62,122 nucleotides of DNA from an uncultured Oscillospiraceae bacterium (GTDB lineage Bacteria > Bacillota > Clostridia > Oscillospirales > Oscillospiraceae), in the NCBI GenBank assembly GCA_910577525.1, contig CAJTLI010000015.1, positions 1 through 62,122 of the forward strand. Direction: 5' to 3'. The translations under genes were made by a program, and so were the position numbers. This document shows, piece by piece, positions 8,510 through 17,382 of the stretch. The notes beneath the pieces are model-generated. The model did no database searches, was not told the origin of the DNA, and worked only from the letters and a program-made list of their open reading frames with translations. Position 1 is the stretch's first letter. Each line of letters opens with the position of its first letter.

Positions 8510-8947
8510 ATGGCGGGCGTTTTCAGTTGGCTCCGGGCGGCGCTGGCGGGCCGGGGGGGGAAGAAGACCCCCGTTCCGCCGCCGGACCCGGGCCGGACCA
8601 TCGTCTACGAGCGCAACGACCGGGCCCGCCTGGGTCTGGCCTGCCTGACCGGGCCGCTGGCGGGGCAGCTGTTCCCCATCGGCCCGGAGGGGCTGATGGT
8701 GGGCCGGGACTACGACTGCGGCGTCTGTTTTCCCTGCGACACCCTGGGAATCAGCCGCCATCACTGCTCCATCCGCTGGTATCGGGGCGGTCCGGCGGTG
8801 GTGGACCTGGGTTCGTCCTACGGGTCCTACCTGGCGGACGGGCGGCGGCTGCCGGCCAACGCCCCCGTTCCCATTGAGCCGGGGTGCCGGTTCTCTCTGG
8901 GCATACCGGGCTATTCCTTTGAGCTGGTGTCCATGGAAACGAAGTAG
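8510..8947 (+). CDS. Small FHA-domain protein
   Basis: 145 residues with one forkhead-associated domain over about residues 50-142. The pThr-binding signatures are largely kept: VGRD, ISRHHC, and a YGSYLADG segment in place of the usual NGT-type loop. The basic N-terminus (residues 1-30) contains RAALAGRGGKK and no clear membrane span. FHA domains bind phosphothreonine, so this is a likely reader of the kinases encoded downstream. It is the first gene after the island promoter and 36 bases before the next FHA gene. Its partner is unknown. Confidence 0.85.
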   Translation: MAGVFSWLRAALAGRGGKKTPVPPPDPGRTIVYERNDRARLGLACLTGPLAGQLFPIGPEGLMVGRDYDCGVCFPCDTLGISRHHCSIRWYRGGPAVVDLGSSYGSYLADGRRLPANAPVPIEPGCRFSLGIPGYSFELVSMETK

Positions 8948-8983
8948 TCTACCATATTTGATAACACTGGGAGGAAGATCACG

Positions 8984-9799
8984 ATGGAAATTAAGAGCGA
9001 ACTTGTCATGTGTCCCAGGGGCCACTACTACAACGCGGCGGTCCACGCCTCCTGTCCCATTTGCAGCGGAAGCGTCGGGCCGGTGGGCGGCATGGGCGGC
9101 TTCCCGTCCACCGAGCCCCTGAGCGGCGCGGGGGGCGGCATGGGCGGCTTCTCGTCCACGGAGGCCCCCGGCGGCATGGGAGGCGGCATGGGCGGTTTCT
9201 CCGCCACGGAGGCCCCCGGCGGCATGGGGGGCGCCATGGGCGGCTTCTCGTCCACAGAGGCCCCCGGCGGCATGGGGGGCGGCGTGGGCGGCTTCTCCGC
9301 CACGGAGGCCCCCGGGGCGGTCCCCGGCGGCGGCTGGGGGGGCGGCAGCATCGGCCCCACCATGGCCGTCACCGACAGCGCCGGACCCATCAACCCCTTC
9401 AGCGTGCAGACCACCATCGGCGGCGACGTGGTGGGCCCTCGGGGCGCCAGGCCGGTGGTGGGCTGGCTGGTGTGCATCGACGGCCCCTCCCGGGGGACGG
9501 AGTGGCGCATCCACGCCGGTTATAACTATATCGGCCGGGAGGTGGGGGACATCCACATCCAGGGGGATACCCAGATCTCCAGAGAAAAGCACGCCCTGGT
9601 GGCCTATTACGCCAAAACCCGCAGCTTTTTCGTGGGCCCGGCGGAGGGGCGCAACATCGTGGAGCTCAACGAGGAGCCGGTCTTCAACACCATGGCGCTG
9701 AAAAATTACGATATCATCACCATCGGCGCCACCAGGCTGATGTTTGTGGGCCTGTGCGGCGATCATTTCAGTTGGAGCGAGGTGGCCGACAATGCGTGA
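8984..9799 (+). CDS. Zinc-ribbon, Gly-rich repeat and FHA protein
   Basis: 271 residues in three parts. First is a zinc-ribbon-like head with CPRGHYYN and CPIC (Cys10, Cys24, Cys27 with His14). Next comes a low-complexity region (about 38-117) of five 16-residue units of the type GGFSSTEAPGGMGGGM. Last is a C-terminal FHA domain (about 165-265) with IGRE, ISREKHA and a NIVELN loop. Every repeat unit carries one Thr followed by Glu, so the linker could be phosphorylated by the island kinases and bound by FHA domains; that is inference. The stop overlaps the start of the PP2C gene (ATGCGTGA), suggesting coupled translation. Confidence 0.85.
   Translation: MEIKSELVMCPRGHYYNAAVHASCPICSGSVGPVGGMGGFPSTEPLSGAGGGMGGFSSTEAPGGMGGGMGGFSATEAPGGMGGAMGGFSSTEAPGGMGGGVGGFSATEAPGAVPGGGWGGGSIGPTMAVTDSAGPINPFSVQTTIGGDVVGPRGARPVVGWLVCIDGPSRGTEWRIHAGYNYIGREVGDIHIQGDTQISREKHALVAYYAKTRSFFVGPAEGRNIVELNEEPVFNTMALKNYDIITIGATRLMFVGLCGDHFSWSEVADNA
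9095..9334 (+). repeat. In-frame 48-bp tandem repeats (Gly/Met-rich, one Thr-Glu each)
   Basis: Five units of 48 bp, the first and last diverged, encode GGF-(P/S)(S/A)TE-(A/P)-rich 16-residue units inside the zinc-ribbon/FHA protein. Units are nearly identical at the DNA level, so copy number may vary between strains. Confidence 0.85.
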
Positions 9800-11066
9800 G
9801 TTTGATTCCATCCTGCAATTGAACATTCCGGTGATCGTCACCCAGGGGCCGGAGCCCACCCTGCCCCCGGAGGGCACCCAGCCGCCCGCCGCCAGCGACC
9901 CGCCCCAGGCCAGCGCGGTCCCGGAGAGCACGGCCCCGGAGAGCGTCCCTCCCGAGGAGAGCGCGGCCCCGGAGCAGAGCCAAACCCCGGAGGAGAGCAC
10001 AGCCCCGGAGAGCACAGCTCCGGAGGAGAGCGAAACTCCGGAGGAGTCCGAGCCGGTGGAGAGCGAGGCGGCAGTCTCCCCGGAGCCCGCCGAAGCGGGC
10101 GGCTTTTCCCTCCCCATCGGGGCGTGGATCGGCCTGGGGGCGGCGCTGGCCGCGGCGGTCATCGCCGTGATTCTTCTGGCGGCGCGGAAGGGAAAGAAGC
10201 GCAGGGCCGGAGCCAAGGCGGCTGAATCCGCCCCGGCCCCCGCCTTGGACAGCCTCCCCCAGACCACCCAGGCGTCCGCCTTCGTCACCGAGCAGCCGGA
10301 GCGCCCCGCCCCCGCGCCTGCGGCAGCCCACGCCGTCCGGATCGGCAAGCTCCACCAGCAGGGGGCCCGGTCCAGCCAGCAGGACTGCTTCTCCGTGACC
10401 CCCGAGGACCTCATGCCCACCCACGGCCTGCTGGCGGTGGTGGCCGACGGCATGGGCGGGCTGGCCGACGGCGACAAGGTGAGCCAGACGGCGGTGTCCG
10501 CCATGGTCAACGGCTTCTTCCTCCTCCAGGGCGAGCCGGACCAGGTGCTGCTCACCCTGTTGGAGCAGGCCAACAACGAGGTCAACCGCCTGCTGGGCCC
10601 CGATGGATACAGCCGCGGGGGCTCCACCCTGGTGGCCGGTCTGGTCCGGAACGGCTTCTTCCACTATATCTCCGTGGGCGACAGCCGCATCTGCCTGTAC
10701 CGGGACGGGGCCCTCTATCAGCTCAACCGGGAGCACGTGTTCCGCCGGGAGCTGGAGCTGCGGGCCGTGAACCAGGAGGAGGCCCTGTCCGCCGCCGCCG
10801 TCCACCCCAAGGCCGCCGGACTCACCAGCTACCTGGGCATGGGCAGGCTGAAATACGTGGATGTGCCCGACCAGCCGCTGGCCGTCCGTCCGGGGGACAA
10901 GTTCGTGCTGATGAGCGACGGGGTGTACAACGCCCTGTCCCAGGCGGAGCTCACCGCCTGTCTGGCGGGCACGCCGGAGCAGGCCGCCGTGGAGCTGGAG
11001 GAGACCATCCGGGCCAAGAAATATTCCAATCAGGACAACTATACCGCGGTTATCCTCGGGTTCTGA
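9792..11066 (+). CDS. Membrane-anchored PP2C-family protein phosphatase
   Basis: 424 residues. The N-terminal part (about 1-105) is a Pro/Glu/Ser/Thr-rich stretch with TAPES and TPEES repeats and no signal peptide. A single span follows at about 109-131, then RKGKKRR, which predicts an outside N-terminus and a cytosolic C-terminus. The PP2C domain (about 175-424) has the metal-site motifs VVADGMGG, VGDSR, LMSDGV and DNYTAV. It should remove phosphate from Ser/Thr proteins at the membrane, opposing the island kinases. The ATG overlaps the upstream stop codon. An earlier in-frame start at 9744 lies within the upstream gene and lacks a ribosome site. Confidence 0.88.
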   Translation: MREFDSILQLNIPVIVTQGPEPTLPPEGTQPPAASDPPQASAVPESTAPESVPPEESAAPEQSQTPEESTAPESTAPEESETPEESEPVESEAAVSPEPAEAGGFSLPIGAWIGLGAALAAAVIAVILLAARKGKKRRAGAKAAESAPAPALDSLPQTTQASAFVTEQPERPAPAPAAAHAVRIGKLHQQGARSSQQDCFSVTPEDLMPTHGLLAVVADGMGGLADGDKVSQTAVSAMVNGFFLLQGEPDQVLLTLLEQANNEVNRLLGPDGYSRGGSTLVAGLVRNGFFHYISVGDSRICLYRDGALYQLNREHVFRRELELRAVNQEEALSAAAVHPKAAGLTSYLGMGRLKYVDVPDQPLAVRPGDKFVLMSDGVYNALSQAELTACLAGTPEQAAVELEETIRAKKYSNQDNYTAVILGF

Positions 11067-11089
11067 CGGGTTGGAAGGAGGCGTATTCA

Positions 11090-11803
11090 TTGCAAACCGC
11101 AAGCTATACCGACACCGGGGGCCGCCCCGGCAACGAGGACGCCACCCGGCAGGTCCGCCGGGGGGAGGACGCCCTGTGCATGGTGGTGGCCGACGGGCTG
11201 GGGGGCCACGGCGGGGGGGCGCTGGCCTCCGCCGCGGCGGCGGACACCATCTGCAACGGCTGGGACGGCGCCGCCTCCCCGGACGGCCTCAAGGAGCTGG
11301 TTCAGGAGGCCCACCGGGCCGTCCGGGCCATCCAGACCCCGGCCTGCGCCATGAAGAGCACCGTGGCGGCCCTGGAGCTGGTGGGGAACCGCGCCGTCTG
11401 GGCCCACGTGGGCGACTCCCGGCTCTACCGCTTCCAGGACGGGAAGCTGGTCTTTCAGACCAGGGACCACAGCGCCTCCCAGATCGCGGTGGCCATGGGG
11501 GACATCACCGTGGACCAGATCCGGTTCCACGAGGACCGCAACCGGGTACTCCGGGCGCTGGGCCAGGCGGACGACCCGCTGAACGTGGAGACCGGGGAGC
11601 AGACCCTCCCCCCCGGACGCCACGCCTTCCTGCTGTGCAGCGACGGCTTCTGGGAATACGTGCTGGAGAAAGAGATGGCCGTCGACCTGAAGGCCGCCGC
11701 CGACCCGCTGGACTGGCTGGTCCGGATGCGGGCCCGGCTGTCCGCCCGCACCCCGGAGGACAACGACAACAATACCGCCGCCGCCGTCTGGACGGAGGTT
11801 TGA
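11090..11803 (+). CDS. Soluble PP2C-family protein phosphatase
   Basis: 237 residues, essentially a bare PP2C domain. Motifs: GRPGNEDA near the start, VVADGLGGHGGG, AHVGDSRLYRF, LCSDGFWEY and a final DNNTAAA. The start is TTG at 11090, with GGAAGGAGG about 9 bases upstream and no better ATG. It lacks the membrane anchor of the preceding phosphatase, so the cluster encodes one membrane and one soluble enzyme of the same class, as if two pools of phosphoproteins are reset separately. The 89 bases that follow hold GC-rich inverted repeats and the ribosome site of the protease gene. Confidence 0.88.
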   Translation: MQTASYTDTGGRPGNEDATRQVRRGEDALCMVVADGLGGHGGGALASAAAADTICNGWDGAASPDGLKELVQEAHRAVRAIQTPACAMKSTVAALELVGNRAVWAHVGDSRLYRFQDGKLVFQTRDHSASQIAVAMGDITVDQIRFHEDRNRVLRALGQADDPLNVETGEQTLPPGRHAFLLCSDGFWEYVLEKEMAVDLKAAADPLDWLVRMRARLSARTPEDNDNNTAAAVWTEV

Positions 11804-11892
11804 TGTAAAATACATAAAAGGGAGCACCGGCGCTTCCCGGAGGAACGCTCCGCGCTGGCGCTTCCGCAAAAGAGAAACGGAGGAAAACAACT

Positions 11893-13416
11893 ATGAAAAA
11901 ACGGCTTCTATCTTTGGCACTCTCTCTGATGATGGTATGCGCCCTGTTCACCCCCGCCTTCGCCAGCTTCGACACCTCCACCCGCGAGAGCGTGGCCGTG
12001 GTGGCCACCTGTCTGGAGCTGGACGCCGGTGAGCTGAACCTGGGCCACGGCTCCGGCTTCTTCGTGGACAAAAACGGGGGGAGCGTCTCCTACCTCGTCA
12101 CCAATCACCACGTCATTGAGCCCTTTCTGAGCTTCGGCGCCGGTGAGCTGCACGGCTACGCCCAGGTCACTGAGGGCAACTGGCGGATGTACAGCGCCAA
12201 CGACACCCGGGCCGACTATGTGGGGCGCAGCAAGATCCGGGTGTACTTCGACTCCAACACCTATGAGGAAGCCTACATAGTGGAGTACAGCGAGGTCAAG
12301 GACGTGGCCATCCTGAAGCTGGCGAACTCCACCACCCTGCGCAAGCCCATCCCCCTGGCCCGCCCCGACGACTCCATGGTGGGACAGACCGTGTTTGCCG
12401 TGGGCTATCCCGGCCTGTCGGACAACGCCTTTGCCGGGGCCACCTCCTCCTGGGGCATTTCCGACGCCACCGTCACCCGGGGCACCATCAGCCGCTTCCT
12501 CACCACAAGCGGCACCGGCCAGGAGAACATCCAGATCGACTGCGACATCAAGCCCGGCAACTCCGGCGGCCCCCTGGTGGGCGAGAACGGCGCGGCCATC
12601 GGCATCAACACCTGGAGCGTGTCCGGTCAGGACGGCCAGACCAACTATGCCGTCAACATCAGCGAGGCCATGGCTCTGCTCAGCCGCAACGGCGTGGAGT
12701 TCGCCACGCTGGAGGACGTTCCCCCGGTCCCCACCCCGGACCCCGTTGTGTCCGAGCCGCCCCAGGAGTCCGCGGGCGTGGGCGTGCCGGACCCCCTCCC
12801 CACGGTGGACGTGGAGGAGCCCTCTGACGAGCCCTCCCCCGAACCCTCTGAGGAGCCCGAGGACGAGGAGGGCCTGGACCCGTTCATCATCGTCCTGATC
12901 GCCGCCGGAGTTCTGGTGGCGGTGGGCGTCATCGTGGCCGTGGTGGTGATTGCGTCCCGGAAGAAGAACGCCGCCTCCGCCGTTCCCCCCGCCGCGCCCC
13001 AGTATCCGCCCCAGGACTCCGTGCCCCCCACTGCCCCCGGCCAGAGTTTCCAGCAGCAGCCCCAAGCCCCGTCCACGGCCAGTCTGGCCGGTGACAGCGG
13101 CCTGCGTATCCAGGGCGTCACGGGCAGCTTCGCCGGGCGGCGCGTGGCTCTGCCCCGCCAGCTGCGCATCGGCCGGGACCCCCAGCGCAACGATTTGGTC
13201 TATCCCGCCGGAACCCAGGGCATCAGCGGCGTCCACTGTGTGCTGCTGGTGGAGAACGGCACGGTGTACATCAAGGACCTGGGGTCCACCTACGGCACCT
13301 TTGTGGGTGGCCGCCGTCTGGCCGCCAACGAGACCGTGCCCCTGCGGGTCGGGGACCGCTTCAGCTTAGGCTCCGACCGCGAGACCTTCCAGATCGCGCA
13401 AAAGGGAGGCGTGTAA
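11893..13416 (+). CDS. Trypsin-like serine protease with cytosolic FHA domain
   Basis: 507 residues. Signal peptide (1-25, ending AFAS); extracytoplasmic S1-type protease domain (about 30-270) with a readable triad: His73 in TNHHV, Asp137 in VKDVAIL and Ser224 in PGNSGGP. A Pro/Glu/Ser-rich stalk (about 275-330) is followed by one span (about 335-360) and RKKN. The cytosolic linker leads to a C-terminal FHA domain (about 425-500: IGRDPQRND, ISGVHC, YGTFVGG). The usual SRxH of FHA reads SGVH, so phosphothreonine affinity may be weakened. There is no PDZ domain, unlike DegP/HtrA. The layout suggests that a phospho-signal inside could recruit or gate a protease outside; this is inference. Confidence 0.88.
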   Translation: MKKRLLSLALSLMMVCALFTPAFASFDTSTRESVAVVATCLELDAGELNLGHGSGFFVDKNGGSVSYLVTNHHVIEPFLSFGAGELHGYAQVTEGNWRMYSANDTRADYVGRSKIRVYFDSNTYEEAYIVEYSEVKDVAILKLANSTTLRKPIPLARPDDSMVGQTVFAVGYPGLSDNAFAGATSSWGISDATVTRGTISRFLTTSGTGQENIQIDCDIKPGNSGGPLVGENGAAIGINTWSVSGQDGQTNYAVNISEAMALLSRNGVEFATLEDVPPVPTPDPVVSEPPQESAGVGVPDPLPTVDVEEPSDEPSPEPSEEPEDEEGLDPFIIVLIAAGVLVAVGVIVAVVVIASRKKNAASAVPPAAPQYPPQDSVPPTAPGQSFQQQPQAPSTASLAGDSGLRIQGVTGSFAGRRVALPRQLRIGRDPQRNDLVYPAGTQGISGVHCVLLVENGTVYIKDLGSTYGTFVGGRRLAANETVPLRVGDRFSLGSDRETFQIAQKGGV

Positions 13417-13417
13417 A

Positions 13418-15916
13418 ATGGCGCTGTGTCCGCACTGTATGAATCCGGCCGAAGGAGACCGCTGCCCCCACTGCGGCGGCGACACCCATTGGGCCGGCGC
13501 GGAAAACCATCTTCCCGTGGGCACGGTGCTCACGGGAAGCGGGGGACTGCGCACCTATCAGCTCGGGGCGGCCCGGGGTCAGGGCGGCTTTGGCATCACC
13601 TACATCGCCCTGGAGACCACCAGCCGGAAACGGGTGGCGGTAAAGGAGTACTATCCCTCCCGCTGCGCCTACCGGGGCGGGGACCGCATGGCGGTGTTCA
13701 CTCTCACCGGCCAGGACAGCGCCTTCCAGGGCGGCATGAAGGGTTTCCTGGACGAGGCCCGCCTGCTGGCCGCCCACGACGACCTGCCCACCGTGGTTCG
13801 GGTCATCGACTACTTCCAGGCCAACCAGACCGCCTATCTGGTGATGGAGTATCTGGACGGGATGCCCCTCCATGAGAAAATGCGCCAGTCCGGGGGCCGG
13901 CTCTCCGCCCGGGAGTTCGTCCCCAAGCTGCCGCCGCTGCTGCGGGACCTGGGCCGTCTCCACCAGAGCGGAGTGATCCACCGGGACATCAGCCCCGACA
14001 ACCTGATGTGGATGCCCGACGGCTCGCTGAAGCTGCTGGATTTCGGCTGCGCCCGCTCTATGGAGGGGGACAAGTCCATGACGGTGCTGCTCAAGCACGG
14101 CTTTGCCCCCATCGAGCAGTACCGCACCCGGGGCCAGGGGCCGTACACCGACGTGTACGCCCTGGCGGCCACCATCTATTACTGCGTCACCGGGCAGGTG
14201 CCCCCCTCCGCCATGGACCGGCTGGATCAGGATACCATTCAGTCCCCCGTGGCCCTGGGGGCGGACCTCACCGTCCAGCAGGAGACCGCCCTGCTCTGGG
14301 CCCTGTCCGTCCAGCCCTCCGCCCGGCCCCAGACCATGGAGCAGTTTGCCGGGGCGCTTTTCCGCCCGGATTCCTCTCAGCCGGAGCCGGAGCACGCGGC
14401 CGTCACCGCCTCCCCTGAGGGGGGACAGACCTACGGCCAGCAGGGCTACGGGACCTCCGGTTTCAACGGCCAGCAGGGCTATGGGAGCTCGGGCCAGAAC
14501 GGCCAGCAGGGCTACGGGGCCTCCGGGTTCAACGGCCAGCAGGGCTACGGGGCCTCCGGGTTCAACGGCCAGCAGGGCTACGGGGCCTCCGGGTTCAACG
14601 GCCAGCAGGGTTACGGGGCCTCCGGTCAAAACGGCCAGCAGTACCTGTATGACGGCAAGAAAGAGAACAAAAAGACCTTGATGATTGTGGGCGGCGTGGT
14701 CGGCGCCGTGGTTCTGATCGTGCTGGCCATCTTCGTGGGCGGCAAAATATTCGGCGGTCCGGCCACCGCCTCCGAATCCCCCCGGCCCGCGCCCACCCGC
14801 ACCGTCCAGCCTGAGACCACTCCCACCCCCGAGGCCACCCCCACCGTTGAGCCCGACGACGCCACCGGCGTCACCGAGGACGGCTATGTCTATGAGATCG
14901 TGGACGGGGAGTACGCGGTGCTCACCGGCTATGAGGGCAGCGCGGCCATTGGCGCTCTCCCAGACGACATCGACGGCGTATGCGTCACCGAGATCGGGGA
15001 GCGGGCGTTCGCCTCCGCCAGGATGGAGCAGGGCGTCCTCCTGCCGGCCTATTTGGAGACTATCGGCAAGAACGCTTTCCGGGACTGCACGGATCTGCGG
15101 GCGGTGCGCGCCTACTCCTCGGTGAGGTGCGACAACACCAGCTTTTCCGGGTGCAGCGGCCTGCGGTGCATTCTTATGGAGTCCGGCACCAGCCAGACCG
15201 GCTGGACCGGCCTGCCGGCGGGATGCCGCCTGTTCTCCATTGGGCAGGACATAGGAGCCGGTGCGCTGGGGGACATTAGAGGCGTCGGTTCCTCCAACGA
15301 GCTGTACGGCTCCACCACGGACGGCCTGACCGTGCTGCTGGACATCCCGGACGGCGTCACCGAGCTGGAGCTTTCGGACGATGTCGTCTGGGTCGACTAC
15401 GGCGCCTTCCTGCACGCTGGTTCCGACGTGACCATCTACCTGGGGGCCAACACCTGCTTCCCCTATGAGTGCCTGGGCATGGCCTCCTGGGCCCCTGCGG
15501 ACAACACCCTGGCCGACGCCTGGTTCCTCACCTGCCAGGGGGCCCTGCGGATCAACAACAAACGGCCTTCCGGCGCGCCCCAGATGCTGCCCGACCTCAG
15601 CATTGTCAAAGCGGCCCTGACCCGGGTGAAGGAGCTGACCCAGTCCTACGGCGACAAGCGCCCCGACGGAAGCGAGTCCAGCACCGCCCTGGACAGCGAG
15701 GATGTGTCCTGGTCCTATGCCGGCTGGTTCTGGAATCGAAATTACGCCTCCTGGAACGAGGCGCGGGACGATTTTCTGGACTACCTGGAGGAGACCTATG
15801 TGTACGCCGAGACGGAAGGAAGCTATGCCGGCCAGTATTATAACCGGCTGGGTGCGTCCCTCTATGAGGACGGGAGCGGAAAGTACTATCTGTTTGGATT
15901 TGTGACCATTTCCTGA
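13418..15916 (+). CDS. Zinc-ribbon Ser/Thr kinase with external leucine-rich-repeat-like domain
   Basis: 832 residues. A zinc ribbon (CPHC at 4-7 and 16-19) precedes a kinase domain (about 46-310): glycine loop GQGGFG, Lys76 in VAVK, HRDISPDN (188-195), DFG (208-210). The APE position is replaced by PIEQY (231-235). After a linker of six 11-residue GQQGYGASGFN-type repeats (340-405) comes one span (about 420-445) and an extracytoplasmic region with a BspA/LRR_5-like segment (VTEIGERAF, LETIGKNAFRDC). This predicts a transmembrane sensor kinase. The ATG follows the protease stop by one base, so the two are in one operon. The external ligand is unknown. Confidence 0.88.
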   Translation: MALCPHCMNPAEGDRCPHCGGDTHWAGAENHLPVGTVLTGSGGLRTYQLGAARGQGGFGITYIALETTSRKRVAVKEYYPSRCAYRGGDRMAVFTLTGQDSAFQGGMKGFLDEARLLAAHDDLPTVVRVIDYFQANQTAYLVMEYLDGMPLHEKMRQSGGRLSAREFVPKLPPLLRDLGRLHQSGVIHRDISPDNLMWMPDGSLKLLDFGCARSMEGDKSMTVLLKHGFAPIEQYRTRGQGPYTDVYALAATIYYCVTGQVPPSAMDRLDQDTIQSPVALGADLTVQQETALLWALSVQPSARPQTMEQFAGALFRPDSSQPEPEHAAVTASPEGGQTYGQQGYGTSGFNGQQGYGSSGQNGQQGYGASGFNGQQGYGASGFNGQQGYGASGFNGQQGYGASGQNGQQYLYDGKKENKKTLMIVGGVVGAVVLIVLAIFVGGKIFGGPATASESPRPAPTRTVQPETTPTPEATPTVEPDDATGVTEDGYVYEIVDGEYAVLTGYEGSAAIGALPDDIDGVCVTEIGERAFASARMEQGVLLPAYLETIGKNAFRDCTDLRAVRAYSSVRCDNTSFSGCSGLRCILMESGTSQTGWTGLPAGCRLFSIGQDIGAGALGDIRGVGSSNELYGSTTDGLTVLLDIPDGVTELELSDDVVWVDYGAFLHAGSDVTIYLGANTCFPYECLGMASWAPADNTLADAWFLTCQGALRINNKRPSGAPQMLPDLSIVKAALTRVKELTQSYGDKRPDGSESSTALDSEDVSWSYAGWFWNRNYASWNEARDDFLDYLEETYVYAETEGSYAGQYYNRLGASLYEDGSGKYYLFGFVTIS
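14435..14632 (+). repeat. Six in-frame 33-bp tandem repeats in the kinase linker
   Basis: Units encode GQQGYG(T/S/A)SG(F/Q)N; units 3-5 are near-identical at the DNA level and a partial seventh follows. It is a flexible Gly/Gln/Tyr-rich linker between the kinase domain and the membrane span. Confidence 0.9.
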
Positions 15917-15955
15917 CGCGGCGGGCCCGTGACCGCGTCACAAGGAGGAGATCAA

Positions 15956-17326
15956 ATGGCGCGCCAATACTGCCTGTACTGCATGAGTCCCCTCCGGGAG
16001 GGCCCGCCCTGCCCCGCCTGCGGCCAGACGGGAAGCGCCTACAGCCCCGCCTCCCACCAGATACCGCCCGGCTCCGTACTGGCCGGGCGGTATCTGGTGG
16101 GCCGGGTGCTGGGGGAGGGCGGCTTCGGCATCACCTACCTGGGCTGCGACCTGCGGCTGGAGCTGCGGGTGGCCATCAAGGAGTATTACCCCGTGGACCG
16201 GGTGAGCCGCTCCAGCGCCCGCTCCCTCCGGGTGGAAAAGCACAGCGGCTGCTTGGGCGAGAGCTTTGAGGCGGGCCGGGAACGGTTCGTCCAGGAGGCC
16301 CAGGTCATGGCGCGGATAGACAAAATGCCCCAGATCGTGAGCGTCCGGGATTTTTTCCAGGAGAACAACACCGCGTACATCGTCATGGAGTACGTGGACG
16401 GCACCACCCTCAAGGAGCTGGTGGCCCGGCGGGGCGGAAAAATGTCCGCCGGAGAGCTGCTGCCCCTGGTGGAGCCGCTGTTCCCAGCCCTGAGCGCCAT
16501 GCACGCCCTGGACCTGATCCACCGGGACATCAGCCCAGACAACCTGATGCTGGACAAGGGCGGCGTGCGCCTGCTGGACTTCGGCTGCGCCCGGGAGGCC
16601 GCCCAGGGCAAAAATTCCATGACCGTGGTGCTCAAGCACGGCTATTCGCCCATCGAGCAGTACCAGCACAAGGGCCAGGGCCCCTGGACGGATATCTACA
16701 GCCTGGCGGCCACGCTGTACTACTGCCTCACGGGCACGACCCCGCCCCAGGCCCTGGACCGCATCTGCGATGAGGAGCTGACCCCGCCCCGGCAGCTGGG
16801 GGCGGACGTCACCCCCGCGCAGGAGCGGGCCATCCTGCGGGGGATGGGCCTGCGGCGCAGCCAGCGCTACGCCACGGCGGAGGAGTTTCACGCCGCGCTC
16901 TACCAGGGCGCGGAAACCCCGCCGTCCCCCGCCATGCCGGGGGACGTTACCGTGGCTCTGGAGCCCGAGTCTGCTCCGGTGATCCTGGCCCAGGGGCCGG
17001 TGATGCCGGGAGAGCTGACCGTCCCCCTGGAGGACGAGCGGGCCGCGCCCGCCCCGGAGCCCGCCGGAGACAAAGCTGGCCAGCCCTTGGAGACGGCAAG
17101 ACAGGACGGGAACAACCGCCGCCGGGAGAGGCTGGGCATTGTCGGGGGGATTGCGGCGCTGGCGCTGCTGCTGGCCCTGCTGGTCTGGTTCCTGGGAGGG
17201 AGACTTTCCATGGCGGACACGCCCCCGGAGGCGAGCGCCGGGATGGGAAATACCTTGTTCCTTTCCGCTGAAAAGCAGGGTCCTCTGGCGGATAACTGCG
17301 CCGCCGGTCCGGGGCGGCGTCAATAG
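15956..17326 (+). CDS. Zinc-ribbon Ser/Thr kinase with C-terminal membrane anchor
   Basis: 456 residues, a paralogue of the preceding kinase. Zinc ribbon (CLYC 6-9, CPAC 19-22), glycine loop GEGGFG, Lys75 in VAIK, HRDISPDN (189-196), DFG (208-210), and the same MTVVLKHG-PIEQY activation segment. The linker holds two copies of a PGDVTVALE/PGELTVPLE motif with Thr residues that could be phosphorylation sites. A hydrophobic span lies near 395-418, leaving a short external tail instead of a sensor domain. ATG at 15956 has AAGGAGGAG upstream; an earlier GTG at 15929 lacks one. The gene ends at the terminator that closes this half of the island. Confidence 0.87.
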   Translation: MARQYCLYCMSPLREGPPCPACGQTGSAYSPASHQIPPGSVLAGRYLVGRVLGEGGFGITYLGCDLRLELRVAIKEYYPVDRVSRSSARSLRVEKHSGCLGESFEAGRERFVQEAQVMARIDKMPQIVSVRDFFQENNTAYIVMEYVDGTTLKELVARRGGKMSAGELLPLVEPLFPALSAMHALDLIHRDISPDNLMLDKGGVRLLDFGCAREAAQGKNSMTVVLKHGYSPIEQYQHKGQGPWTDIYSLAATLYYCLTGTTPPQALDRICDEELTPPRQLGADVTPAQERAILRGMGLRRSQRYATAEEFHAALYQGAETPPSPAMPGDVTVALEPESAPVILAQGPVMPGELTVPLEDERAAPAPEPAGDKAGQPLETARQDGNNRRRERLGIVGGIAALALLLALLVWFLGGRLSMADTPPEASAGMGNTLFLSAEKQGPLADNCAAGPGRRQ

Positions 17327-17345
17327 CCGCCCTCCGCGCAAAATA

Positions 17346-17382
17346 CGCCCCCGGCCAACTGGCCGGGGGCGCTTCCTTTTTT
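17346..17382 (+). terminator. Rho-independent terminator between convergent genes
   Basis: An 11-base stem (CGCCCCCGGCC/GGCCGGGGGCG) with AACT loop, followed by CTTCC and six T. A shorter T-run on the other strand suggests it may also serve the convergent minus-strand gene. Confidence 0.9.

Noticed and set aside
8380..8877. Alternative-frame ORF over the first FHA gene
   Set aside because: Starts inside the palindrome region, lacks domains and overlaps the FHA gene, which has intact GRD and SRHH motifs.
14435..14632. Regular 33-bp repeats resembling a CRISPR array
   Set aside because: Repeats are contiguous without spacers and keep the reading frame of the kinase; they are a protein repeat.
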